NCBI GenBank assembly: GCA_004352715.1 | Contig: SCFE01000043.1 | Coordinates: 707,062-764,780, forward strand | Origin: Hofstenia miamia | Taxonomy: Eukaryota; Xenacoelomorpha; Acoela | Direction: 5' to 3' | Length of the DNA: 57,719 nt | Part shown: piece by piece, positions 1 through 11,742 of the stretch | Layout of the letters: every line of letters begins with the position of its first letter | Numbering within the stretch: position 1 is the stretch's first letter | Made by a program: the position numbers and the translations under genes | The notes under the pieces: model-generated | The model's input: the letters and a program-made list of their open reading frames with translations, nothing else | Told to the model about the DNA's origin: nothing | The model's database searches: none

Positions 1-522
1 AATACAGTATCTAAAACAAATAAAACGGTTTAAGCAGAGTAAGGAGTTAATCAATGCATTTGTGGTTAGTCAATATACATATGCTTGCATTCTTTTAAGC
101 AATATTAAGACGGCTGAGCATGAGCGTATAAATAGATTGTTTAACTGGTCAATCTGTGTCATGTTTTCCATTAGTAAACATCAAGTTAGTAAAAAACTGC
201 AAACATTATCATTGTTTCGTCCATTTACTATAACCAAGTACAACAGCTTAGTACACATGTTTAAGCAGTTGAAACAAGTAGTAGGGCACTAACCAGGAAA
301 TATGTAAAATATAATCACCGTGCAAACATGTGCATAAACAATATACATCCAAGAAGCAAATGCTGGGAAAATTCTTTTACAACCACATTTTGCAAACTGT
401 GGAATGATTTACCTATCAGTGTAAGAAAAGCCAGCAATATAAATGAATTTAAAAAACTGTTAAAACACAATTTATTAGCAGAGCAAAATAATAACGGAAT
501 ACTTAAAATGCTAAAACTGTAG
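1..522 (+). pseudogene. LINE reverse transcriptase, C-terminal end (broken)
   Basis: This is the 3' end of a non-LTR retrotransposon polyprotein. Two reading frames join near 275-300 by a frameshift. The first (from about position 2 to 290) has the thumb/connection-type sequence with a SQYTYACILLSNIK segment. The second (328-522) has the usual end of CR1/Jockey-type polyproteins, a conserved tryptophan block (FCKLWNDLPISVRKASNINE) followed by a FKKLLKHNL tail. The upstream catalytic domains lie outside the window. Because of the frameshift no functional protein is expected. The family assignment rests on the C-terminal signature only. Confidence 0.75.
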
Positions 523-700
523 CGAAACTTCTTATTTTTAATCCATTTTAATTGTAAATATCTGTGTGAATTTTAATTTAATTATTGTAGCTTAGTTTGT
601 AGTATATGTATATCTAAGTTCCTGCACATTTTTGTAAATATGTATATATCTTATTTGTACATATGCATGATGCAAACAAATAAAGCTATTGAAGACCTAA
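523..700 (+). repeat. 3' UTR and tail of the LINE
   Basis: AT-rich sequence follows the stop codon at 520-522 and ends in AATAAAGCTATTGAAGACC-like sequence near 680-697. It is best read as the untranslated tail of the LINE, because LINE endonuclease sequence of a second copy begins just after it. Confidence 0.5.
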
Positions 701-714
701 ACTATTCCAATAAT

Positions 715-2560
715 GGAAGAAGCTTTAGTGAATTTTCTGTTATGGTGAATTATCACGAGCAATGATTGAGAATATGCCAGTAATTCTAATGTGCGATAAT
801 AACCATAATTATCTAAATGAGGATGACAATGCAAAAATTTTCGGTTTAGAAATACTCAATAAAGCAATATCCGCTCATATTCATTGAAGAAGCTCAACAT
901 TGATTGACTCTTTGATTGCAGATATTCGGAACTATAATAATTTCATTACATTAGTAACTGATTTTTTCATTTCTGATCAACTGAGCGCGTAAAATTCAAT
1001 AAAGTAAAATCTTGTTTGCCAAAATGATATTGCAAAATTTCTTTAGACAGGAAATATTCTAATTTTGCAAATAGTCTAAAATATTTTGTTATGTTAAAAT
1101 GTAATTTTTAGGTCAAAATAGGTTAAACTCGTCTACTTGATTAGTACATTTCTATATTTTTTGTGAAAGTGTTTATCAAAACTTATAGTTTACTCAAACT
1201 AAATGCATGATCGCGATACTCATAGGAGACCCCTCAAACAATCTTGAAATTTCAGTGGGCTAATTGGATCAATATTTGAATGCTATTTTTGAAAGAACTT
1301 GCTTTCTCCAAAAACATTTAACAATATTTTGTCGTTTTTCTGTTGAAAGACCTAAACATTACGTATTTTATATCACGTTTTAAGAAAGGATACTCAGCTT
1401 AAGGGCATTTTAATTTCATCATTAAAGTAATATTAGGTCAAAATTTCTTAATTTAGTTGGTCAATTTTGTTGGCAAAATACTAGATTTCTTATCTAAAAA
1501 GCTATTCACCTTACTGATCTCCTAATAACATGTATAGTATATGTTAAAATGAAGGTAACTAGGAGAATAAGTGGTTATACTACAATAATTCTAATTGATA
1601 TAGAAAGACAGAATAATTATTTAACTAACTCTAAATTGGCATAACTATTATAACATAATGTTCATTAATGACAAACTAAATATTATCAATAGTAATTTAG
1701 ATTAATTATACACATTGCAAGTTGAGATGAAAGACCATTTATGCAAATCAAAAGCGAATTCCTACTTGGAAATTTTGGATTTCAGAAAAGTCAAAGAAAC
1801 TCATTATCAAAAAGAATAGAGCCTAAAAAATTTCAGTAAAAATAAATTTAATGAAAATCTGACGAAATACAAAATGTACAGAAAATTTTCTAAACGCGAA
1901 TTATAGAACCTGAATACTTACTAGATATGAATGAAAAGTATGTGTACAATGAATTGGAAACATCAAATATATTTAATGAAGATTTCATAAAATTGGGAAA
2001 ATTCGATAGAATAAAAATCATTGTCACGACAAAATTTAAGAAGCAAAAAAATTTTTGTTCAATACATCTTCATTTGCTTTTTAATATATTTTCCTACAAG
2101 CATAGCTAAATATTAGAAAATCAAAGGAACTTCTAAGCATTCGATATGGTTTTTTAAAAGAATCATAAGTGCTATAGCAAAATTTAACAGGAATTAAATT
2201 TAGAATATCAATATCACAATAATTGTTACACAATAAATGAAATTCATTTTATCAAAATAAATTTGAAAACAATTTTCAACTATGTATGCTGTTTTGATGT
2301 AAAAGAAGGTTGAAGACAACATGTACATAGAATTGAATATTCCTACAGTGTCTTTTTAGATCTTGTAAAAGCATTCAATTCACTAAATAAGGGAATATTG
2401 TTTAAAAATTGATCAAGTACTTTCAATTTTGATTTCACTTCATCTACATTAATTTCTGATTACTTAAATTATAGATATCAATATGCAAATTAAGAAATGA
2501 ATAATGAAGTCATTTCAGAATTGTTAGTTAGTATCTATATACATGATATTTCAAATCACA
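715..2560 (+). pseudogene. Degenerate LINE (endonuclease, linker, RT palm)
   Basis: Three patches of recognisable LINE protein lie in order on the plus strand. About 770-993 gives endonuclease-type sequence (an ILMCDNNHNYL patch in place of the ILMGDFN motif, then RSSTLIDSLIADIRNY and a final SDQLS where SDH is usual). About 1745-1920 gives the basic linker (KRIPTWKFWISEKSKKL). About 2320-2560 gives RT motif A (VFLDLVKAFNSLNKGIL) and the following NYRYQYA block. Many stops and frameshifts separate them, so the copy is old and dead. The 60-codon ORF at 1927-2109 falls inside it. Confidence 0.65.
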
Positions 2561-4380
2561 TAATATAAAATGCATGTTGTATACATGCGATATATTAATC
2601 CATACAACAAACATCAATGAACTCCATTTTATATCCTATACATAATTATTAATATAAATATTGAATAATCTATTTTTATTCAGATGGATAAATTTAGAAA
2701 TGACTGAGAAAAGAAAAAATTGTATCTTAACAAATACAATAATAGAGTAATAAAGATTAAGCTTTTTTTGTGAGTTTTAATTGCCAATTAACTAAAATTA
2801 CAAAATAATGAAAATTCTTTAATTTCAAAAAATAAGTATTTTACTAAAAATAGTTATTAAAAAATAACTGCTAACATCAAGTAAAATAAACATATTTTCT
2901 ATTTATTGCAAAGAAATTGGACCATAATGCTGCTTAAATCTCTGGTAATATCAAATTTTACGTATTCTTTTTACTTATTAATAAACCTATTGGAAAATTC
3001 TAAAAGAAAATTTAGGAAGATTTTCAAATGGATTAACATAATTATTATAGTAATAATAATGTAATTAAAAAGAATATCAAATGGATTAACATAATTATTA
3101 TAGTAATAATAATGTAATTAAAAAGAATAAAGTAAAATAAGATAGTACTCTTTATTCAGATAAATATTAACATTTAGAAATCGTAAATTTATCTGAAAAG
3201 ATTCATGAAATATACAAAAATACATACAAATACATACAATATAATAGAACACATGCATTAAATCTACCAGGCTAGAGATAAATTACTATAAGGATTTCGA
3301 AAATAGCACAGAATTATGTGTTACTTCATCGAGAAGACATCATGCAACAGAAAATCTTAGAAATATTTTATATATTGAATGATTGCATCAGCATTATATA
3401 CAATATTAGACGTGGTGCATATCAATGTAAAAACCTTAGATGATTATCACGCATAAAATTCAAAATAATATTCAAATACTGAACTATTTATTTGATTTAA
3501 TACTGTGCCACGTCAGTTCACGATTCATGCGGTTGTCACATGTATCTCGCTTCAGACAGCCTTTTGCTTCGACATATTTACTCTTTATGAGGTTTTAATA
3601 TAAAGGACCATGTCTCTGGAATTCACTTCCACCAGAATTACAGTCATCATCAAGTCTAATCAGCTTCAAAAAAGATTTGAAGATGCATTTTTAAATCCTA
3701 TTTTTATTTTATTACATAGTTTTGTTCTGCATCACTTTTGCGCAGCAATATTTGCTGACAAGAGTGTAAACCTTAATAAAAATAATGTAAAATTATGAAA
3801 AATTTAAATTTAAATACTGCAGTAAAATTGTGAAATATATTGGATAAAGATACTTGATCAGAAAACAAGTTTGAATTGCTAAAAAAGAAAGTGACGAATT
3901 ATTTCAAAAATGCTTCAACAAAAAATTACCTTATCAATCAAAGAATTGCTTCGTTAATTACAAGTAACTAAGTATATCAAATTCTTTTATCAATTTACTA
4001 TTAATGAAAAAGAGTTTAGCGACACATTATTTGCATGTATAGTTTCGAGACTAAAATTATTTATTCCAGTAGCCGCAAAAAAATCACTATATGTACCTGA
4101 GCGACAAAGACAAAGAAATATAATCAGCTAGTAATGAATATTGGCTTTTTACACTTCCTGTTTATTATAGAATGCTCAACATTAACAACAAATAAAAAGT
4201 AATTGAAAATACAGTTGGTAATGCGAATGCTAAATGAGAGATTACCAACAGCTTATCAGTTACTGACTAAAATATATCCTAAATTAATTTTATACATAGA
4301 TGCAACACTGCTTCAAGTTTAGGTCGAAATTAACCAATGAGCTCAAGTAGTAGCCCTTGCTTAATAATTACGCCATGGCT
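2561..4380. other. AT-rich non-coding DNA
   Basis: No convincing gene. It contains a tandem duplication at 3024-3129, listed separately. Short ORFs here (for example 3610-3798) look random. Confidence 0.5.
3024..3129. repeat. Tandem duplication, 53-bp unit x2
   Basis: A 53-bp unit beginning TCAAATGGATTAACATAATT occurs at 3024 and again at 3077, with no visible differences. It looks like a recent local duplication. Confidence 0.9.
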
Positions 4381-5988
4381 GTTACCCAATCACATTAGCA
4401 ATTTTTGTGTGTGATGGCCTAAATTTAAAATCAGTGTCGTATCCAGTGTATTAGTCCGTAGTTTACAGCTTGACATACAAAAATTAAAATCATACACTGT
4501 TGGCAGCTTCAAATTTTGCAAGTAACCTCTCCTTGAATTCTGATATATATATCTAAACTTCAGTATTTTAACAATTTTGCTTTCAATATAAAAAATGTTT
4601 CGAAAGATTTGAATATTTGTAATAATTCTAATGAAGATAATTATCTCTTCTAGTTGTAAATTGTTGTTTTCTTTCACAGATGGTGTTGATATTCCAATTT
4701 AAAATATTTGACATGGAACATATAAAACATTTTTGCTTAAAATACTTGTGTAATCCAATATTGATGGCACATTATATTATTAGCCTTTATAAATAGTTGC
4801 AGCTTTTTAGATTAGGAGGCTTAAATGCCGAAACTGGAAAGCAATGTTCATCTGTTTTTTCACCACTTATCGATCTGATCTCAATTTAGCTGCAGTTCAT
4901 ATTGGATGGGAGAGGCTCCGAAGAGTTCCTCTTAATATTCACTTTCTCTTTAGTAGCAAAATCTCTGTCAACTCCTCTACAGAAATCTTCTCTTGGATCA
5001 AAGGGAATTCTTGAATTTTCATTACTTGCAATGTTACTAAGAACTTGCAAAAATCAAACATCATAATTTTGTTTCTGACCAAGTCGATATCTAATCCTTC
5101 TTAAAGTTTTCAATTTATGATGAAATTTTTCAGCTTGCTAAAACGGCATTATTATTTTACAACCGCAATGGATTTGCATTTTGAAATATATTATACAAAT
5201 TAAGCTAAATGATGGTATGTACATTTGGATTAAGCTATGCATAGTACAATGCACTGCTCCAACCCGTTTGTCAAGTCTTTGTGCCAAACTTAACCTCCGT
5301 TGAAAATTATGAATTTTTTGCTCAGCTTCATTTTTTATCTTTCAACACGTTTTGATAAAGACACAGAGTAAAGTTTCCCGAAAACATTTTTGCATAAATT
5401 GCTGAGCCACACTAGTTTGGTGCAAGAGAACTGAAAGCATTTTGAATTTATAGTATTAAGACTTTGGTGATGTTCAAATTGGCATAACTCCAGTTTTGGA
5501 AAATTGTTTGATCTGCAAAATTGAAGAAAAAGCATTTTAACAACTACACTTGCTTGAACTCCAGCAATTTACAGTATCATTGTAATTCCTACAATAAATC
5601 ATAATACTTCAGCGAAAATTATTTAGAAACTTTGTAGGTAAAAGCAAATTGTGAAGCTTTTAATTGCTCGCGGATTGAAGGCTATGAATACATCTTTTGG
5701 TTGACACCAGCTAAAAAGTGATTTCTAAAAATCTTGGATATAGACAGACTCCAACATCAATGTCATTGCTAGATTATAACACAAATTCTCTCTACTTACC
5801 TCTTTGCAATTGCATATAGTTTCTGTAATTTTTTCATGTTTATGAGCTTATTATCAGTTGATAAAATTACATAAGATATCCAAATTGGAGAATATTTTGC
5901 CTTACTTACAGTAAACCATTGCGAACAACAACTTCAGAAGAATAATAATTCATTAAAGCAATCATCATAATATATACATATACAAAAA
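4381..5988. other. Non-coding DNA downstream of aminopeptidase 1
   Basis: No supported gene. On the minus strand around 4880-5050 there is a 55-codon stretch free of stops (includes RIPFDPREDFCRGVDRDF) that I do not recognise and that lacks a start. The part nearest 5988 is the 3' flank of the aminopeptidase gene. No clean AATAAA is seen close to the stop codon. Confidence 0.4.
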
Positions 5989-8469
5989 TTATTGAAGATT
6001 TTTTTGTTTAAAGTACCACTTTAGATCATCGAAATATATGTTTTCAACATTCTTTTGAAAGTAAAATTCATCGTGGTTGTCTTTGAACAAATTTTGAAGT
6101 TCACTGAAACTCTTTGCGAAAGGCTTAGCAATTTCTTGTAACTTCTTCAAAATATAAGGATTGCTTGTGGAATATGTGTTGATGAGGTCATATCTGCAAT
6201 CAGGAACTAGGATACAAAGAGTTAGGAGATCAGGTTTATCACCAAAATTTGAAATGCCATCACGATATTCCTTAGATTGCAATTGAGCCAGCAAATTATG
6301 CTCATTTAAGGGAAGCGTTGAATTGAGATATTCTTGTTTGAGATAATTTGGCGGGGTTTGCTTATCAAATCGACTTAATTTATTCACTTGAAAGTACTCA
6401 CAGAACTGTTCATGAGACTGTTTAATTGGCTCAACGCTGCAGATCCAAAAAGCAGCCATTATACATGCTCGGCTATCATGAATAATATTTTGGCATACAT
6501 CAACTTCTGTAAACTTTTCGAAAATGGTTTTTAATTTGTTCTTTGTGATATTTGAAATAGTTGGATACTTGTCTTCCACAGTAAATGTAGTTAGCTTATT
6601 TGTTAAATGCCACAATACATCCTGAATTGCTACAAACTCACTTTGATGGAAGTCTAAATCTTGAACAACCTTGAAAATTAAGTAAATCGGGGCATTGCCT
6701 GCTGCAATCGCCGTGTTTAAGTCATACAGAAATCTATAATGCAATAAAAACTTTTCAGTACTTTGAAGTAACTTTAATTTATCAACCAATTTTATCCAAT
6801 GGTGTTTTTCGTAAAAGTTAAGACTCATCACTGATGCGTTAACATCTAGGATGTAATCTTCAGGCAAAACTACAGTGAAGTTCTGGTCTGTTTTGTTGAT
6901 GTATAGAACTTGTTTATGTTCACCTCTAACATTTGAAAGGGATATCTTGGTGAACCATAAGTCACCATTTGGATTACACTTTTGCTTATGAAAACAATTT
7001 TTGGTCTGCTTAATATTCAGCTGATTGGGAGAGATCTTTGTAATGTTAAAAATAGGAGAACCACCATTTTGTAGCCAATCATTAAGAGAGTTTATTATAA
7101 AATTCTTCTTAAATTCGGTCTCCGTTTCACAATTTCCTAGAAAATTTAACAGAACCGTGGAGTTTATTGAGTTCATGTAGTAAAAGTTAATTAATTTGCT
7201 AATGCATTTTGAAAAGCGATTTTCAAGTAGATATTCCAGGTATTTGACCAACAGACTGCCTTTCGTATACACTTTATTTTCAGAAAAAATGTTGATTAGA
7301 CTAAAAGATGATGCATCCTTAATAGAAAAAAGCATAGGAGTTTGGAAATTCCTATCGCTTAGTGCACGTAGGAATTCCATTTTCACCTGCATCATTAGGT
7401 TTGATTTCTCATTACTTGCAATTGCATATCGTCTCTTGAGCATCGTCTCTAAATGCATAGTATATCCCTCAGCAAACCACAAGTCAGACCACGAAGATGG
7501 AGAAACAATGTTACTTCCCCAATGATGAACTAGTTCGTGTGCAAGAACTGAAAAGAGACCTGTAAAACTACGTTGCGTTTTCCTCTTGATGGCGATCAGT
7601 CCGAAATTTTCCATTCCCTCCCCTAAATGGGGTACAAAAACTATATGAAGATTTCTAATGGGAAATTTGTGATCGATGATGGTCTTCATTTCGTTAAATA
7701 TGTATTTTACAAATTTGACTATTAATGAAGTGTTTTTACTGTACCATAATGTTATTGTCACGTTATCTACTTGAAATTTGTAACTGCTATTGCATACTAA
7801 AGCAATTCCTAGCATATAGGTTGCTAGTGGTACTGTTGGTTGAAACTCAGTTTCGGTTTTATTTAGACTGGTTGTTTTAATAGCTATGACCTCTGAACTC
7901 GATAAAGCAACTAGAGAATTTGAATGCACAATTTTAATGGAATATATTGACCTGTAGTACGGTTCATCAAAGCAAGGCATAACTCTCCTAGCAAATCCAG
8001 GCTGCATTTGAGTGATTCCACTGTTTTCGTTTCTGCATTGTTGTGCTTTAAAAGCGTACATTCCAAAGTAGTTGTTAGTGTGCTCAACTTCTGAGAAAAA
8101 ATCAATTTCCAAGGTATAATTTTCTAGTCTCTTTAGAGCTTTGTCCAGTTTTATAGTAACAGCTTCGTTATTTTTATTAATGTCGATAGATAGAATCTTA
8201 ATATTTTCGTTTGAGTTTTGAATAAACACTTTGAAATTATTCATTTCCAATACTGATGAATGTAAGACGATGGTTGACGTTTCATTTTGACAGTTCAACG
8301 AAATTCGAGTTTTTCCTTTTATGTTGTAGTTGTCCTTGATATCGATTTCTAAGTCAATGTTATAAAGCATAGGATAGAGATTCTTTGGTAATACAAATGC
8401 AGAACCACCCACATTTCTTCCCAACGCAATTACCCAGATTAGAATAGACAACGCAAACCAGTAATGCAT
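5989..8469 (-). CDS. Secreted M1 zinc aminopeptidase, paralogue 1
   Basis: An M1-family (gluzincin) metallopeptidase of 826 residues in one exon. These enzymes remove N-terminal amino acids from peptides. A hydrophobic N-terminus (HYWFALSILIWVIALG) acts as a signal peptide. The substrate-pocket block TQMQPGFARRVMPCFDEP is conserved. The zinc site is HELVH at 311-315 with Glu334, and the catalytic tyrosine is Tyr401 in VYTKGS, the normal spacing for the family. The GXMEN motif reads EGMEN (284-288), so its first glycine is replaced. A cysteine-bearing helical C-terminal domain follows (ends VPDCRYDL...). No transmembrane or GPI tail is visible, so a soluble secreted enzyme is inferred. An open frame continues three codons upstream to TTG at 8478, but the first ATG is at 8469. 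Many N-x-S/T glycosylation sites occur. The paralogue lies at 33580-36078. Confidence 0.93.
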   Translation of the reverse strand: MHYWFALSILIWVIALGRNVGGSAFVLPKNLYPMLYNIDLEIDIKDNYNIKGKTRISLNCQNETSTIVLHSSVLEMNNFKVFIQNSNENIKILSIDINKNNEAVTIKLDKALKRLENYTLEIDFFSEVEHTNNYFGMYAFKAQQCRNENSGITQMQPGFARRVMPCFDEPYYRSIYSIKIVHSNSLVALSSSEVIAIKTTSLNKTETEFQPTVPLATYMLGIALVCNSSYKFQVDNVTITLWYSKNTSLIVKFVKYIFNEMKTIIDHKFPIRNLHIVFVPHLGEGMENFGLIAIKRKTQRSFTGLFSVLAHELVHHWGSNIVSPSSWSDLWFAEGYTMHLETMLKRRYAIASNEKSNLMMQVKMEFLRALSDRNFQTPMLFSIKDASSFSLINIFSENKVYTKGSLLVKYLEYLLENRFSKCISKLINFYYMNSINSTVLLNFLGNCETETEFKKNFIINSLNDWLQNGGSPIFNITKISPNQLNIKQTKNCFHKQKCNPNGDLWFTKISLSNVRGEHKQVLYINKTDQNFTVVLPEDYILDVNASVMSLNFYEKHHWIKLVDKLKLLQSTEKFLLHYRFLYDLNTAIAAGNAPIYLIFKVVQDLDFHQSEFVAIQDVLWHLTNKLTTFTVEDKYPTISNITKNKLKTIFEKFTEVDVCQNIIHDSRACIMAAFWICSVEPIKQSHEQFCEYFQVNKLSRFDKQTPPNYLKQEYLNSTLPLNEHNLLAQLQSKEYRDGISNFGDKPDLLTLCILVPDCRYDLINTYSTSNPYILKKLQEIAKPFAKSFSELQNLFKDNHDEFYFQKNVENIYFDDLKWYFKQKNLQ

Positions 8470-8587
8470 TTCCTTCAATTACTTTGCAAATTTTACAATT
8501 CTTACGGATTTACAGAAGCTATATCACTCAGCAGAAAATAAACACTACTCTTTATTTGTTCAAGATAAAGTAGGTAAACGATAATAA

Positions 8588-8803
8588 ATGAAAGTAGGTA
8601 ATATTCCCATAGAAAATGCAATGCTTTATTTATACTATCTGTTATTTGCTCTTAACGTTTGTTTCTCAATCTTTTGTAATACGATTGAATATGGAAGTAA
8701 ATTAACAAAATTCAATTATGTAGACAACACAGAAATGAACATGGTTCGAAATTTCAACCCCGAGCTCGGCCCGGGTAAAAAACTGCGTGCTAGGCGCATA
8801 TAA
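8588..8803 (+). CDS. Possible small secreted peptide precursor (71 aa)
   Basis: A 71-codon ORF starts 118 bp from the start of aminopeptidase 1 and runs the other way. From its second methionine it has a strongly hydrophobic signal-like segment (MLYLYYLLFALNVCFSIF). It ends NFNPELGPGKKLRARRI and stop: a glycine followed by two lysines, then a basic RARR. Gly-Lys-Lys is the classic amidation and cleavage signal of neuropeptide precursors. The coding 3' end is locally GC-rich, unlike the flanks. I recognise no known peptide family. Short ORFs with hydrophobic runs are common by chance in AT-rich DNA, so this is a candidate only. It could also be the first exon of a longer gene. Confidence 0.25.
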   Translation: MKVGNIPIENAMLYLYYLLFALNVCFSIFCNTIEYGSKLTKFNYVDNTEMNMVRNFNPELGPGKKLRARRI

Positions 8804-10668
8804 ATTAATGCCAATTCTCCTCATTTTGTGAACATTTTTAAATCACTTGTTAAAAAATCCCTCCAAATTTGGTATGCTAGAAATTTTTTTTAAAATCAAC
8901 ACACTGAAATTGAAAATTCTAAATTTACATTTAGAAGAGCAAATGATATTAATGCAAAACCTCAAAATGTAAATATTATTTTTCAACACGTTGTTTATGA
9001 CTTATATAACATTCACAGCATTTACATTGATTTGCATGCATTGTTGCGAAGGTATCAGTTTTTTGAGATTTCGGTCTGTCCTCTCTAATACCTCTAATCA
9101 AGTACTGTCCGGCCCACGTCTATCTCGGAGACAATAACCACCCAAATCATAGATATACTTTGGATTAAAAATTTAGAGTCTACAAAATGACAAGTTAATA
9201 AGAATACAATCTTAAATACTTTCAAAATGAAATTAAAAAATATTAATAGAACAAAAAAATCTAAAATAAGGATTTGGATAGTTTGCTATTACAGAGTTAC
9301 ATATAATGTATTCATGGTTATCAAATTTAAGTTCTATTTAAGATCTACACTTGCTCGTGAATAAACGATTTTGAATTATTTTGACTTCTTTAAGTAATTA
9401 AAAATGTTTATCTCTATTGTTAATCGATTCGGTTATATTTTGGGGCTTGGCTAATGATTTACATGAAAAGTTTTTAATCATTTGATTTTGAATAGAACAT
9501 GTGTGCCCTAAGTCAAGTCTCAACATAGCCTGCAAGTTTATAATTTTTTTGAAAAAACATATTGAAGAAAATTGATTGTTTTGGGAAAAGAAAAAGTGCA
9601 TATAAAATATCTTTTGTTTGGAGTACATTTTACTCAAACATTTATGATCATTTTAACTAGATTTCAAGTTTATCAGTAAAATCCTGTGAATATGTATACA
9701 ATTTCAATGTTTGAAATATTTGTATAGATTGAATTGCTTATAGCAAAAACATAACATCAGAATTACATGGGATGCAATACAAGATTTAACTATAAAATTT
9801 TGATATTGGCAATGAACTGCATTGTAGATCTTTTGAAAATTGATATATTTTTATTTTTGCTTTGATGCATATGCATTTATTTCGCATTTATTGAAATTAC
9901 TGTTAAACATTCATCTGTCATTGAATTTTACACTGTTTTTGAAGCCAAATGGATAGCAATTGGAATAAGACGAAAGAAGTGCACAGGGGAGCAGAAGATA
10001 AGAATTCTGCGATAGCTGGCAGAAGTACAAAACAAGTAGTGGTTCAGACATTTATATTTGGGACGCATGACATATTGGACTTGAATTAGATAGAACTGAT
10101 TAGAAACTAAAGAGAAGTATAGATACCAGAAAGTACTAAAGAATTAGAAATGAATTATGCTGACACAAGTAAATAAAATACGGATAAAGCGAGTAGGAGA
10201 ATGTGACAGATATAGACAAGTGGCTTTGAAACCAAAAGAAATTGGAAGTAGGATGGCCAAGAAGTATAAGGGACTGTAAAATGGACGTATATCAATAGTT
10301 TCGTTTTATCCTGTAATTGCTGTAGTAAAGCATTTGTGAATAGATTCATTATCATTTTAAACGCCTACAAAACAAAGATGAAACCCTTTAAAAGTTTAAA
10401 TCTTCTTATCAGATGTTAAAAAGCTTGTTTACAATAAATTAAGCTATTGCTTAAAATTGCTAAGAAAGATATTTCATTTAGCAAGAGACTATTTATAAAT
10501 AGAGTTTAATAAAAGTAAACCATATATAACATATAACATACTATATAAACATATATATTTGTTAGAAGTTTGTAATTCAATTGTAAGATTTTGAACGAAA
10601 CTGTGTCTACGAAAGACGTAGCAAGCATTCACAAAGTTCTGCAGCACTAAAATTAGAAATATGTTAAC

Positions 10669-10670
<2 letters not shown>
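8804..10670. other. AT-rich non-coding DNA
   Basis: No gene seen. About 8940-9060 resembles 19620-19690 (shared TTTTCAACACRTTGYTTATRA and flanking bases), which suggests two copies of an unnamed dispersed repeat. Short ORFs at 9398-9637 and 10155-10355 have no recognisable content. Confidence 0.4.

Positions 10671-10671
<1 letters not shown>

Positions 10672-10702
<31 letters not shown>
10672..10702. repeat. (TA)n microsatellite
   Basis: About 15 uninterrupted TA units. Confidence 0.95.
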
Positions 10703-10707
<5 letters not shown>

Positions 10708-10853
10708 GTGCTATCTTTATATGTATGGGTGTTCATTTATATAGATATATTTTCGGCCATTTATACCATTTAGTCACAGTCCTTGAACTAAATAGATTAT
10801 TACTTATTTAAATATATAATATTTATATTTAAGAACTGTATTTCTGTATGAAA

Positions 10854-10967
10854 CAGAAAATACCTACAAAATGATAATGGAAGTGAATTTTAGCAATCAG
10901 TAATATAATACAGAAAATACCTACAAAATGATAATGGAAGTGAATTTTAGCAATCAGTAATATAATT
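10854..10967. repeat. Tandem duplication, 57-bp unit x2
   Basis: A unit starting CAGAAAATACCTACAAAATG occurs at 10854 and again at 10911 without visible differences. Confidence 0.9.
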
Positions 10968-10999
10968 ATGTCACATCAGATGTTAGATGGAATATCCAT

Positions 11000-11294
11000 T
11001 CCTATTTGGGTAATCACAGAGTGAGCACCAGTTGAGTTTGTAGCAGTGTCAAAATTCCCTACTCTTCTGGAATCAATCTATGAGGTCATTAACACTCTCT
11101 GACCTCATTACATCATAGACTTTGTCCTTAAAGCGACACCAAAATAAAAAATCAACAGGAATAAGGTCGGAACGCCTCAGATGTTGATGATTTGGAACAT
11201 TTTGAAAATAGAGGCTCAGGAGCTCTGCCTTGGTTTTTTCATCTCCCATAGTCTTTGTAGAAGAAGTCCAATGAATGCAGCAATATTTTATCAA
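11000..11294 (-). pseudogene. Mariner-like transposase C-terminal fragment
   Basis: The minus strand encodes RSDLIPVDFLFWCRFKDKVY, a match to the third catalytic block of mariner-type transposases (usually SPDLTP-D-FLWG-LK-KVY). A SVNDLID segment follows, as is usual. The catalytic aspartate region is recognisable but altered, and no N-terminal half is visible, so it is a dead fragment. No terminal inverted repeats were found. Confidence 0.65.
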
Positions 11295-11696
11295 TATGTC
11301 GATAAAATAGTTAACATTCTACTTTAGGATGCAAAAAATGCTGCATGACGTTATGAATACTTTGTATTACACTGTTTTATATTTTATTGTGCAACAGCTT
11401 GTTTTTAGAATAAGTAATAGGGCCTAGTTAGACACAATGGTAATCTAATGTTATGATTACATCAATGACAAATATTACGAAGCGAAGGAAGTAAAAGTGT
11501 GATTAATCTCAAAGTTATTGCTGTATTTACAGCTACAGACTTTGTAGTAAGTTAAAAATTTTGCTGTGCAGATTCATCCCCGATTTCGAGATCAATATAA
11601 TTAATAATAATTAGGATTTATGCAAGAAAATTACTATCAATCGCTGAGCTATGCACATTACAAATATCCAACTGTAGATACACAATTGAATAGATG

Positions 11697-11702
<6 letters not shown>

Positions 11703-11742
<40 letters not shown>
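11703..11742. repeat. (AT)n microsatellite
   Basis: About 20 AT units, just inside TA-rich flanks. Confidence 0.95.

Noticed and set aside
4880-5050. Minus-strand 55-codon stretch without stops (RIPFDPREDFCRGVDRDF)
   Set aside because: It looked exon-like in composition, but it has no start, no recognised family and no clear splice sites.
7196-7525. 109-codon plus-strand ORF inside aminopeptidase 1
   Set aside because: Antisense shadow of the real coding frame, which covers the same bases with conserved catalytic motifs.
8760-8785. GAGCTCGGCCCGGG as cloning-vector contamination
   Set aside because: It resembles a polylinker for about 14 bases only; the sequence on both sides is ordinary AT-rich genomic DNA in the same ORF.
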